Below, in pieces: positions 15,109-23,298 of a stretch of 43,479 nt of DNA. The translations under genes were made by a program, and so were the position numbers. The notes under the pieces are model-generated. The model was not told where the DNA came from. It did not search any database and saw nothing but the letters and a program-made list of their open reading frames with translations. Every line of letters starts with the position of its first letter. Position 1 is the first letter of the stretch. Source of the DNA: Streptomyces olivochromogenes (GTDB taxonomy: Bacteria > Actinomycetota > Actinomycetes > Streptomycetales > Streptomycetaceae); assembly GCF_021538895.1 (NCBI RefSeq), contig NZ_JADDRL010000081.1:1-43479 (forward strand), read 5' to 3'.

Positions 15109-16764
15109 CTACCAGGTGTAGTTCGGGTCGACGTGCATACAGGCCGTGGTGTCCGCGCCGTTGAGGGCGCTCGCCGACTCCGGCGTCCTGTTGTCGTCCG
15201 CCACGGCGACGTACTCGGTGCCGGAGCGCCAGTCCGCGCCGACCACGAGCGTGACCCCGGACACGTCCGTCGACTTCTTCACCTGGCCGGCCGGGATGCC
15301 CAGCGCCTTGGCGACCCGCCGCGCGTCGCCCTCCAGGTCGGCGCTCGGGTAGCGGACGACCGTCCTTTCCTCGCCGAGCTGCGCGGAGGGGTCCGCCACG
15401 GCCTTGTCGAAGCCCTTGCCGACGAGCAGCTGGGTGATCGCGCCCGCGCGGCCGGTGACGGCCACCCCGCTGTCGCCGCGCGTGCCGTTCTGCACCTGCA
15501 CCGCGATCTCGTCGTCCGGCGCGGCCGGGTCCGTGGACGTCTTCGGCTTCGTGGTCTTCTTCTTGTCCTTGCCGTCCAGCGCGATGTCCTCGCGCACCAG
15601 CCGGAACAGCTTCGCGGCGTCGGCGGGCTTGGGCAGCACCCGGTTGCCGTCCGAGGAGTACACCCACGGCATCGTCGTCATGGTGATGCGCTTGGTGGGG
15701 ACCTTCTTCAGCTCCGTGCTCAGGTCGTAGAGCTTCGCGACGGTGCCGAGCCCGTCGTCCACCGTCAGCGCGTTCGTGGCCGTCTCGGCCAGCTTGCGCA
15801 GCTTGTTGGGGTTGCTGAGCGTGGCGTTGGCGCGCAGCTGGCGGACCATCGAGTTCATGTACATGTGCTGCGCCTTGGTCCGGGCTATGTCGCTGCCGTC
15901 CTCGAACCCGTAGCGCGTGCGCAGCCACTGCAGGGCCTGCTTGCCCTTGATGGAGGTGGTGCCCTTCGTCAGCTTCAGGCCCGAACCGTGGCCGGAGGCG
16001 GTGTGCGAGTAGACGTTGGCGTCCACGCACACCGGTACGCCGCCGATCGCGTCGGCCATGGACACCACGCCGGCGAAGTCGACCATCATGAAGTGGTCGA
16101 TGTGGATGTCGGTGAGCTTCTCCCAGGTGGCCACCGTGCAGCCGGGGCCGCCGCGGCCCAGGGAGTCGTTCGTCATCGCGAACGAGGTGCTCGCCTCGTA
16201 CACCTTGCCGCTGTTGGGGTCCGTGCACTTCGGTATCCGCAGCAGGGTGTCGCGCGGCATGCTGATCACCGACATGTTGGAGCGGTCCGCCGAGACGTGC
16301 ACCAGCATCTGGACGTCGGCGCGGGGCGGCGTGTTGAAGGTGTCCTTGGCGCCGCCGAGCTTCTGGTTCTCCTCGGTGTTCCGCGCGTCGGAGCCGATGA
16401 GGAGGATGTTCAGCGGGGTTTGGCCCGCCGCGTTCGCCCTCGACGCGGCCGCCCTGTCCTTGGCGTCGCCGATGTTGAGGGCGTCCTTCTTGATGTTCGC
16501 GTTGAGGTGTTGGTAGTAGAGGTATCCGGCCCCGGCCGTGACGAGTATCACGACCGCCAGGATCGTCGCCGACCAGCGCAGGGCGCGGCGTCTGCGCGGC
16601 CTGCGGTCGTCGCCGGTGTCCTCGCGGCCACCGTGTCGCCCGCCGCCGTGCCGGCCACCGTCACCGTCAGCCGGGGAGTCCTGGCGCTGCCGCGTGGGGG
16701 ACGTCGTGCCGCCGGTCGTGTCGCCGGACGGGGGAGCCTCGCCCCGCACACTGCTTCGCACCAC
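15109..16764 (-). CDS. LCP family protein 3 with LytR_C domain
   Basis: A 551-residue LCP protein, the same length as LCP4 next door and clearly its tandem paralogue. It has a Gly/His/Arg-rich N-terminus, RRRRALRWSAT before one membrane helix (65-84), GYLYYQHLN after it, then NILLIGSDARN, RADVQMLVHV, VISMPRDT, GGPGC, DHFMMVDFAGVVSMADAIGGVPVCVD, IKGKQALQWLRTR, ARTKAQHMYMNSM, and a LytR_C domain (IAVQVQNGTRGDSG..). The start is the GTG at 16764: it lies seven bases after GGGAGG and the DNA around it aligns with the start of LCP4 (shared SSVRGE). The frame is open to 16827, but that part has no counterpart in LCP4. It is convergent with the GT2 gene with only 22 bases between. Confidence 0.92.
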   Translation of the reverse strand: MVRSSVRGEAPPSGDTTGGTTSPTRQRQDSPADGDGGRHGGGRHGGREDTGDDRRPRRRRALRWSATILAVVILVTAGAGYLYYQHLNANIKKDALNIGDAKDRAAASRANAAGQTPLNILLIGSDARNTEENQKLGGAKDTFNTPPRADVQMLVHVSADRSNMSVISMPRDTLLRIPKCTDPNSGKVYEASTSFAMTNDSLGRGGPGCTVATWEKLTDIHIDHFMMVDFAGVVSMADAIGGVPVCVDANVYSHTASGHGSGLKLTKGTTSIKGKQALQWLRTRYGFEDGSDIARTKAQHMYMNSMVRQLRANATLSNPNKLRKLAETATNALTVDDGLGTVAKLYDLSTELKKVPTKRITMTTMPWVYSSDGNRVLPKPADAAKLFRLVREDIALDGKDKKKTTKPKTSTDPAAPDDEIAVQVQNGTRGDSGVAVTGRAGAITQLLVGKGFDKAVADPSAQLGEERTVVRYPSADLEGDARRVAKALGIPAGQVKKSTDVSGVTLVVGADWRSGTEYVAVADDNRTPESASALNGADTTACMHVDPNYTW

Positions 16765-16837
16765 TGCCTGCCCTCCCACCCGCTCATGCCACTGGTGCCC
16801 GGCCTTCGGGCCCGGGCGTGCCCGCATTGTTCTGCAG

Positions 16838-16856
16838 ACAGGTAAGAGTTACCTGT
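16838..16856. promoter_or_regulatory. 19-bp palindrome upstream of LCP3
   Basis: Eight-base arms (16838-16845 and 16849-16856) around GAG, 74 bases before the LCP3 start. The core GGTAA-N3-TTACC is the same as the core of the palindrome between the VOC and CGNR genes. An operator is likely; it could also form a short hairpin. Confidence 0.5.
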
Positions 16857-16875
16857 GCGCACGAAGACGCGGTTC

Positions 16876-16906
16876 GCCGGTGCCCGCACGGCGTGCGGGC
16901 ACCGGC
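16876..16906 (-). terminator. Perfect 14-bp hairpin between LCP4 and LCP3
   Basis: Arms at 16876-16889 and 16893-16906 with a three-base loop, 25 bases after the LCP4 stop on the minus strand. It suggests that LCP3 and LCP4 are transcribed separately. Confidence 0.8.
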
Positions 16907-16930
16907 ACCGGGTGTCCTAGGGAGAAGGCG

Positions 16931-18586
16931 CTACCACTGGTAGACCTTGTAGACGTCCATGCACTGCTTGGTGTCCGAGCCGTTGATGGCGTCGGAGTTG
17001 CTGGGCAGGTCGCCCGCCTTCGGCGCGGACTGCTTAGGATACGCCGCGCCCGTACGCCAGTCGGAGCCGACGACGACCGTGACACCTGACACATCGGTCG
17101 ACTTCCGCACCGCGCTCAGCGGGATGCCCAGCGCCTTGGCGACGCGCTGCGCGTCCCCCTCCAACTCGGCGCTCGGGTAGCGCACGACCGTCTTGTCCTC
17201 GGACAGGGCCGCCGTCCGGTCCGCCGTCGCCCGCGCGTAGCCCTTGCCGGCGAGTTCCTGGGTGATGGCGTTCGCCCGGCCGCCGACCGCGGGTTCGGTG
17301 GAGGTCCCGGTGGCGTTCTGCACCGTCACACCGAGCCGGCTCGCGTCGACCGAGGCGGGCTTGGCGGCCGGGCCCTTGCCGGTCTTCTTCTTCGCGTCCG
17401 TGCCCTTGTCGTTCTTGCCGTTCTTGTCGAGCGGCACGTCGTCGCGGAGCATCTGCCACAGCTTGTCGGCGTTGGCGCCGTCCGGCACGACGTGATCGAT
17501 GTTCCGCGAGTCCTCGACGTTCGGCATCGTCACCGAGGTGATGCGGTCCGTCGGCACCGACTTGAGCTCCATGCCCAGGTCGTAGAGCTTCTTGACCGTG
17601 CCGATCTCCTCGGAGACCTTCAGGGAGCTGGTGGCCGCCTCGGCCAGGTCCGTGAGCCGCCCGGTGTCGGTGAAGACGTTCTGCTTCTTCAGCGTGCGGA
17701 TCATCGAGTTCAGGTACATGTGCTGGGCCCTGGCCCGCATCAGGTCGCTGCCCCAGGCATGCCGGGTGCGCAGCCACTGCAGGGCCTTCTCGCCCTTGAC
17801 CTTGTGCGTGCCCGCCGTCATCTTCAGTCCCGAGCCACCGCGCACCCTGGGCGTCGAGTGGTCCCACACGTTCTGCTTCACACACACGTCGACGCCGCCG
17901 ATGGCGTCCGCCATGGACACCACGCCGGCGAAGTCGATCGTCATCCAGTGGTCGATGTAGACCCCGGTGAGGTTCTGCCAGGTGGCCAGCGTGCAGCCGG
18001 CCCCGCCACGGGCCAGCGTCGTGTTGATGATGTCGTCGGTCGCCGGGTACACCTTGCCGGTGTCCGGGTCCGTGCACTTGGGGATCTCGACCCGGGTGTC
18101 GCGCGGAATGCTCACCATCGCGGCGCTCTTGCGGTCCGCGGAGAGGTGGATGAGCATCTGCACGTCGGCCAGCGGCGGACTGCCGACGTTCTCCCGGGAC
18201 CCGCCGAGCTGCAGGTTCCGCGCGGAGTTACGGCTGTCGGAGCCGATCAGCAGGATGTTCAGCGGCGTCTGGCCGGCCGCGTTGGGCGCGGTCTTCGACG
18301 CCTTGGAGTCGCCGATGTCCCGGCGGCCCTTCTGGATGTTGCCGTTGAGGTGCTGGTAGTACAGGTATCCGGCGCCGGCCGTGCCGAGTATCAGCACCGA
18401 CAGCACGGTCGCCGACCAGCGCAACGCGCGCCGTCTGCGCCGTGGGCCGTCCCCCTTCGGGCCGCCTCTGCGCCGCCCGCCTCCGCCGTGCCGGCCCTGT
18501 CCGTCGGACTTACCCGGCTCCTGTGGCGTGAGTGACATCGTGTCCTCCACCGCAGGAACCTCCCCCCGCACACTGCTCTGCGCCAA
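16931..18586 (-). CDS. LCP family protein 4 with LytR_C domain
   Basis: A 551-residue paralogue of LCP3. A basic Gly-rich N-terminus with RRRRALRWSATVLSVLILG leads into one membrane helix (57-77), then GYLYYQHLNGNIQKG. Catalytic-domain motifs are NILLIGSDSRN, LADVQMLIHL, VSIPRDTR, RGGAGC, DHWMTIDFAGVVSMADAIGG, VKGEKALQWLRTRH and MRARAQHMYLNSM; a Lys/Gly linker and a LytR_C domain (LGVTVQNATGTST...) follow, ending in a segment with a Cys five residues before the end, as in LCP3 (CMDVYKVYQW, CMHVDPNYTW). The start is a TTG at 18586, eight bases after GGGGAGG, at the position equivalent to the LCP3 GTG. The ALRW and GYLYYQHLN identity points to a recent duplication. Confidence 0.92.
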   Translation of the reverse strand: MAQSSVRGEVPAVEDTMSLTPQEPGKSDGQGRHGGGGRRRGGPKGDGPRRRRRALRWSATVLSVLILGTAGAGYLYYQHLNGNIQKGRRDIGDSKASKTAPNAAGQTPLNILLIGSDSRNSARNLQLGGSRENVGSPPLADVQMLIHLSADRKSAAMVSIPRDTRVEIPKCTDPDTGKVYPATDDIINTTLARGGAGCTLATWQNLTGVYIDHWMTIDFAGVVSMADAIGGVDVCVKQNVWDHSTPRVRGGSGLKMTAGTHKVKGEKALQWLRTRHAWGSDLMRARAQHMYLNSMIRTLKKQNVFTDTGRLTDLAEAATSSLKVSEEIGTVKKLYDLGMELKSVPTDRITSVTMPNVEDSRNIDHVVPDGANADKLWQMLRDDVPLDKNGKNDKGTDAKKKTGKGPAAKPASVDASRLGVTVQNATGTSTEPAVGGRANAITQELAGKGYARATADRTAALSEDKTVVRYPSAELEGDAQRVAKALGIPLSAVRKSTDVSGVTVVVGSDWRTGAAYPKQSAPKAGDLPSNSDAINGSDTKQCMDVYKVYQW

Positions 18587-18614
18587 CGACCTGCCCTCCC
18601 CACCCTGCGCCTGA

Positions 18615-18660
18615 CAACGGGCCCCTCCCGCGTCCGGTTAGACGCACGAGGGGCCCGTTG
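18615..18660 (-). terminator. Hairpin terminator after LCP5
   Basis: A perfect 13-bp stem (18615-18627 with 18648-18660) with a 20-base loop that can itself pair (GCGTC with GACGC). It starts six bases after the LCP5 stop on the minus strand and lies 28 bases upstream of the LCP4 start. Confidence 0.8.
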
Positions 18661-18666
18661 GGTTAC

Positions 18667-20481
18667 CTACGAGGCGCACTTCACCTTGTCCGCCGTGGAC
18701 TTGTCGACCTCCGGCGCCTTCGACGGAGCGGTGAGGGACACGCCCGCACCCTTGAAGTCCTTGCCCAGAGTCAGCGTCATCGCCGGTAGCCCCTGGGAGT
18801 TGGTCACGCTCTTGCCGGGCTTCATCGCGGATCCGGACAGACCCATGATCGCGGCCAGCCTGCGTGCCTGGGCCGCCTGGTCGGGCCCGTACTCCAGCGT
18901 GGTCCTGCCCAGTGCCGCCGGGGCGTTGCCCGCGTTCTCCGACTTGAGCACGCCCTCGTCGTTCTGCAGCCACTGGAGGGTCTCCTGCGCGCTGCCGGAC
19001 GGGGCGCCGCCGTTGAGGATCCGCACCCGGACCTCGGAGGCCGCGGCCTTGGTGCCCTTGAGGCGGGCGGCCTGGGCGTCCTTCTGGGCCTTCTGCTTCT
19101 TCTTCACCTCGGTGAAGGAGACGTCGTTCTTGATCGCGTCGAAGACCTCGGGCGCCGTGGTCTGGTTGACGACGACGGTCGCGTGGACCTTCTCCGCCGG
19201 GTTGTCGATCACCGGCACCGTCAGGAAGCTGATGTTCTTGGTCGGCACCTTCTTCAGCTCCAGGGCCACGTCCTTGAGCGTGCTGACCTTGCCGATGCCG
19301 GTGTCCACGGTCAGCGCCTTGGTGGCGGCCTCGGCCAGCTCCACGAGCTTGGTCGGGTCGGTCAGGGTGTCGCCGGAGGACATCTTGCGCATCAGCGAAC
19401 TCAGGAACTGCTGCTGCACCTTGATCCGGTCGAGGTCGCCCTGGTTGCCGAAGCTGTGCCGGGTGCGGACGAAGGCGAGGGCCTGCTCGCCCTCCACGAC
19501 CGACTTGCCCGCGGGCAGTTTGAGGTGCGACTGCTTGTCGTTGACGGGGTGCGCGAGGCAGACCTGCACACCGCCCACCGCGGACGTCAACGTCTTCACC
19601 GCGTTGAAGTCCGCCATCATGAAGTGGTCCACGTGGATGCCGGTGACCGCTTGGACGGTGCGCATCGTGCAGCCCGGGTCGCGACCGTCCTGGCCCAGGC
19701 TGGTGTTGAAGCGGACGTTCCGCGTGCCCGGGATGACCTTGTCGGTGCCGTCCTCCTGCTTCGTCGGGCAGTCCGGCACGTTCACGATCAGGTCGCGCGG
19801 GATGCTCATCGCGGTGGCGTTCGTCCGGTCCTTGGCGACGTGCAGCAGGATGTTGGTGTCGGCGTGCCCGACGCTGCCCTGGTCGCCGTAGCCCTCGTTG
19901 CCCTTGCCGGTGCGCTTGTCGGTGCCGATGATCAGAATGTTGAAGGCCTCGTCCTTGCTGAACCCCTTCGAGCCCGCGTCACCGACGTCCGTCGTGGTGA
20001 CGTTGCCCTCCAGGTGCTTGAGGTAGAGGTAGGCGGTCGCGCCCGCGGCGATCAGCACGAACGCCATGGTGCCGCCGGTCCACATCAGGACCTTCTTGAC
20101 CTTCGACTTCTTCTTCACCGGCCGCCGGTTGCGGCGCCCCGGCAATGGCTCGGGCTCGCCGCGGCGCCTGCGCTGCGGCGGCACGTCACCGTCGGGCGAC
20201 TCACGAGTCTCCCGGCCCGGCTCGCGCGTGTCCCGGCCCGGTGCCTGGCGTGTCTCCCGGCCCGGCGCCTGGCGCCCCTCCCGCCCCGGTGCGCCGGCCC
20301 GGTCCCGCGGCCCGCCACCGGGACGGCCAGAGCCGCGTGTTCCGGATCTACGGGGACCGGGTACCGCCGACTGCGGTGTGGAAGGGCTCAGTCGCAGTTC
20401 GTATTCGCCTGTGTTCGGATTGAGCACCCACTGGTCTGCGGGATCGATGTTGTCCGCCCGCCCACGGCTTTGCGCGTCCAC
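18667..20481 (-). CDS. LCP family protein 5, long disordered N-terminus
   Basis: A 604-residue LCP protein. The N-terminus carries DQWVLNPNTGEYELRL (17-32), then a low-complexity stretch (about 45-120) with four copies of a GRE/DTR(Q/E)-type unit (GREGRQAP, GRETRQAP, GRDTREP, GRETRESP), then a very basic run (PVKKKSKVKK). One membrane helix follows (131-154). The extracytoplasmic part has FNILIIGTDKR, HADTNILLHV, AMSIPRDLI, GCTMRTVQAVTGIHVDHFMMADFNAV, AVGGVQVCLA, VEGEQALAFVRTRH and LDRIKVQQQFL, and a LytR_C domain from about 460. The start is a GTG at 20481; GGAGGA lies 11 bases upstream, a wide spacing. A TAGTGT -10-like box on the minus strand at 20603-20608 may belong to its promoter. Confidence 0.92.
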   Translation of the reverse strand: MDAQSRGRADNIDPADQWVLNPNTGEYELRLSPSTPQSAVPGPRRSGTRGSGRPGGGPRDRAGAPGREGRQAPGRETRQAPGRDTREPGRETRESPDGDVPPQRRRRGEPEPLPGRRNRRPVKKKSKVKKVLMWTGGTMAFVLIAAGATAYLYLKHLEGNVTTTDVGDAGSKGFSKDEAFNILIIGTDKRTGKGNEGYGDQGSVGHADTNILLHVAKDRTNATAMSIPRDLIVNVPDCPTKQEDGTDKVIPGTRNVRFNTSLGQDGRDPGCTMRTVQAVTGIHVDHFMMADFNAVKTLTSAVGGVQVCLAHPVNDKQSHLKLPAGKSVVEGEQALAFVRTRHSFGNQGDLDRIKVQQQFLSSLMRKMSSGDTLTDPTKLVELAEAATKALTVDTGIGKVSTLKDVALELKKVPTKNISFLTVPVIDNPAEKVHATVVVNQTTAPEVFDAIKNDVSFTEVKKKQKAQKDAQAARLKGTKAAASEVRVRILNGGAPSGSAQETLQWLQNDEGVLKSENAGNAPAALGRTTLEYGPDQAAQARRLAAIMGLSGSAMKPGKSVTNSQGLPAMTLTLGKDFKGAGVSLTAPSKAPEVDKSTADKVKCAS

Positions 20482-20715
20482 GGTTGTCCGAATCCTCCGT
20501 CGGGGCCACGCGGCGCCTTCCCCCCTACAAAGGCGCTCGGGTCTCGGTCAATCAGTGCACGGCTCCAAGAAGGTTCTCGTGGTTGGGTGCACCGGGTCGC
20601 TCACACTATCCGCCCAGTTCAGCGTCAAGCGACGGCGGTGACAAATTCCACGTCCCTACAACCGGGCAATCCGCCGCATTTTCCTGAAGCGAAGTTCGCG
20701 GCCTTGGTGGGTGCT

Positions 20716-21939
20716 TTACTCGCAGCTGTCCTCGGCGGCCGTGTTTCCGCGGAACGTGGGAGCGGTGGAGGGGGTGTCGGAAGCGTCCCCGTTGCTATCC
20801 GAATTACCACTCTTTGTTGTCGATTCCCCTGGAATCGACTTCGCGACCGTCACCGGCTTGTCGGCGCGCAGCAGCGCGAACAGCTTCTCCGCCTCGGGCT
20901 CCACGAGTTGATCGCGATTGAGGTCGTAGACGTACGACTCCCGCGGAACGGTCAAGAACTGCACATGTTCGGTGGGGATGTCCCGCAGCCCGCGCACCAG
21001 TTGGTACAAACCGCGCAAACTCGCCAGTTCCGGATCAGTGGTGAGCGCCGACGTGGCCGCGTCCAGGACGGGATAGAGCTTCACCGGGTTCAGCAGGACA
21101 TCACCGCTGCGCACCTTGTTGACCAGTGCCCCGAGGAACTGCTGCTGCCGGTCCATCCGGTCGGTGTCGCTGCCGTTGCCGAGCGACTTGCGGACCCTGA
21201 CGTAACCGAGCGCCTGCTCTCCGTCGAGGGTGACCCGGCCCGCGGGCAGCTTCAGCTTGGCCGCCTTGTCGTCGATGGGCGCCTTCAGGCACACCTGCAC
21301 ACCGTCGACGGCGTCGACCATCTCCTTGAACCCGTGGAAGTCCACGACGACGTGGTGATCGATCCGAACGCCGGTCAGCTTCTCGACGGTACGGATGGTG
21401 CATGCCGAACCACCCATAGCGAAGGCGTAGTTGAACATCGTGAAGGTCGGCGCGGTACGGCGGCCGTCCGCCCGCAGGCAGCCCGGCACGTCCACCATCA
21501 GATCGCGGGGGATGGACACGGCGGTCGCGCTGCGCCGGTCGTGCGCCAGGTGCAGCAGGATCGTGGTGTCGGACCGCTCGCTGCCCAGGTCCTTGCCGTA
21601 CTTCCCGTTGCCGTCCCCCGCCCGGGTGTCGGACCCGATCAGCAGGATGTTCTGCGCGCCGCGCACCAGGGCGGTGGGCCGCTCCCGCTCGTACCGGGCG
21701 AGCTCGGCCGCCGCCGCTTCGTCGGGCGTGATGTTGGCGCTGAGCTTCGCGTACACGGCCCAGCCGCCGCCGGCGGCCGCGAGCACCAGGACGCCCAGGC
21801 CCAGGGCCGCGCCCCGCACCCAGCGTCGCCGGCGCCTGCGTATGAGCCCGTCGCCGGTGGCTGAGGCACCCGCGCCGGGACCGAGGGTGCCTCCAGAAGG
21901 CGTACCTGCGGTGTCGGTCACGTCTGGGCCACCCCTCAT
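20716..21939 (-). CDS. LCP family protein 6
   Basis: A 407-residue LCP protein without a LytR_C domain. It has a short Gly-rich N-terminus, an Arg run (RRRRRR), one membrane helix (43-63), then QNILLIGSDTRAGDGN, RSDTTILLHL, AVSIPRDLMV, FNYAFAMGGSACTIRTVEKLTGVRIDHHVVVDFHGF, VDGVQVCLKAPI, LDGEQALGYVRVRK, TDRMDRQQQFL. The C-terminal ~40 residues are Ser/Thr/Asp-rich, presumably disordered, and end in a Cys. The ATG at 21939 and an in-frame GTG at 21921 are both possible starts; the GTG has a GAGGGG 11 bases upstream. It precedes LCP5 in the same direction, but 234 bases separate them, so each may have its own promoter. Confidence 0.92.
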   Translation of the reverse strand: MRGGPDVTDTAGTPSGGTLGPGAGASATGDGLIRRRRRRWVRGAALGLGVLVLAAAGGGWAVYAKLSANITPDEAAAAELARYERERPTALVRGAQNILLIGSDTRAGDGNGKYGKDLGSERSDTTILLHLAHDRRSATAVSIPRDLMVDVPGCLRADGRRTAPTFTMFNYAFAMGGSACTIRTVEKLTGVRIDHHVVVDFHGFKEMVDAVDGVQVCLKAPIDDKAAKLKLPAGRVTLDGEQALGYVRVRKSLGNGSDTDRMDRQQQFLGALVNKVRSGDVLLNPVKLYPVLDAATSALTTDPELASLRGLYQLVRGLRDIPTEHVQFLTVPRESYVYDLNRDQLVEPEAEKLFALLRADKPVTVAKSIPGESTTKSGNSDSNGDASDTPSTAPTFRGNTAAEDSCE

Positions 21940-22025
21940 GGCGTACGAGCGTGTCGTCCTGCTCTTACGACCATGGCCCCGAGCGGGCGCCGAGGGCGGG
22001 CGGTGTTACTCCGAGTGGGTGACAG

Positions 22026-22781
22026 TCAGTGCCGGGACGCGGTCACTCGTTCGCTCTCGATCCGCTTGGCCAGCGCGTCCTCGCCCAGCTGCTCCAGACG
22101 GCGGCACAGGACCACGGACCCCCCGACGGCCAGGGGCGCGTACAGCCCCGCGCTGAGGCCTTCCCAGGTGTCGTACGGCAGCCCCGACAGCAGCCGGGAC
22201 CCGGGCCCCGTCAGGTCCAGCGAGGGCGCGTCGGCGCGCGCCCGCTCGACGACCTCGGCCCCCGTGTACTCCGCCCCGGCCACGATCAGGGCGGGTTCCT
22301 CGGGATCCACCGGCGCGAACGGCGCGAAGCGGTCGCCCTGGCTCGGCGCCTCGACGGCGTAGTCCACGAAACCCTCCGGCGGCTGCGGGAAGCGCCCGCC
22401 GAGCGGCCGCAGCGCGAGGGCGACCCGCTCCCCGCGGCAGGCCCGCGCCGCCTCCAGCGAGTCCGGACCGCTGACCACGACGTCGGCCGCCGCCGGGTCG
22501 CCCGCCACGTCCGCGATCGCGCCCACCGACGAACACGCCAGCAGCCACACCGCGGTCTGCCAGTGCGCGGGCAGCAGCAGCGCGACCCGGTCGCCGGGCG
22601 CGGCCGCCAGGTCGCCCTGGAGGAGGTTCGCCGTCTTGGCCACCCAATTGGCGAAGGTGGCCACGGACAGTTCGACCCGTTCGCCGGTGGCGTCGTCGTA
22701 GAAGGTCACCAGGGGGCGTCCGGGGTCCGCGGCGAGCGCGGAACGCAGCAGGTCGGCAGGGGTGCGATCGGTGGCATTCAC
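22026..22781 (-). CDS. TIGR03089-family protein (half-size AMP-binding enzyme homologue)
   Basis: A 251-residue protein that resembles only the first part of acyl-CoA synthetases / AMP-binding enzymes (PLVTFYDDATGERVELSVATFANWVAKTANLLQGDL, then GDRVALLLPAHWQTAVWLLACSSVGAIAD, pieces split for brevity). The family recorded as TIGR03089 in actinobacteria has just this size. The P-loop (TSG-TTG-PK) and the YGxTE motif of real adenylating enzymes are absent, so catalytic adenylation is unlikely. The GTG at 22781 starts the conserved part. It is transcribed in the same direction as the LCP genes and next to manC. Function is unknown. Confidence 0.85.
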   Translation of the reverse strand: MNATDRTPADLLRSALAADPGRPLVTFYDDATGERVELSVATFANWVAKTANLLQGDLAAAPGDRVALLLPAHWQTAVWLLACSSVGAIADVAGDPAAADVVVSGPDSLEAARACRGERVALALRPLGGRFPQPPEGFVDYAVEAPSQGDRFAPFAPVDPEEPALIVAGAEYTGAEVVERARADAPSLDLTGPGSRLLSGLPYDTWEGLSAGLYAPLAVGGSVVLCRRLEQLGEDALAKRIESERVTASRH

Positions 22782-23298
22782 CCGCGCAAGCGTACGCGGC
22801 GCCCAAGCCGGGCACCGGGTGGCGGGGCCACTGGCTCGGACAGATCAGACAGATCAGACAGAGGTGACAAGTGCGGCTGCTCGCAGGCCCCGTGCGTCAT
22901 TCGCGGTATCCACCGCTACCACGTGCGGAGGGAAGCTCGGGCTCTACGGGGCCAATCCGCGAGGAAAGACATACCTGAAGTCCGGCGGTGGCAATCTCTT
23001 CCCAAAAGGGGAAGAACGTACGACTGAACGTGATCTCCGGCCATCGGGACGGGTTCGCCACGGACTGCCCGAGCAGGCGGCTCCACGCCAGGCTCGGCTC
23101 GGCCCGTTCCACCGCGGCTCGCCACCCAGGGCGCCGAGGCCGGGGCGCGCGTTCACCGCCGTCGGGGGCAGCCGGGGGAAACCGCACGCGGATGACGCGG
23201 AACACCGCGCGGCCATCGAGGGCGCCGTCGCACGGTCTGCATACACTGGCCGGCCGGAACACAGTTCGGCCGGTCCCGGCAGGAAGCAGAGACGACAG
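22782..23298. other. 517-base intergenic region between TIGR03089 and manC
   Basis: No convincing gene was found on either strand. It has a short tandem repeat, two 9-base CAGATCAGA units and a partial third (22841-22862), and an A-rich island around 22960-23030 (e.g. CCCAAAAGGGGAAG) unlike the GC-rich flanks. CATACACT at 23240-23247 could contain the -10 of the manC promoter, about 50 bases before its start. The length and the AT-rich island leave room for a small RNA, but no hairpin with a U-tract was seen. Confidence 0.4.

Noticed and set aside
19183..21864. An 893-codon plus-strand frame across LCP5 and LCP6
   Set aside because: It is antisense to two genes with full LCP motifs and shows no domain of its own.
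9884..21939. Envelope-stress (SigE-type, GGAAC-N16-TCT) promoters upstream of the LCP genes
   Set aside because: No convincing pair was found upstream of LCP3, LCP5 or LCP6; short partial matches had wrong spacing.
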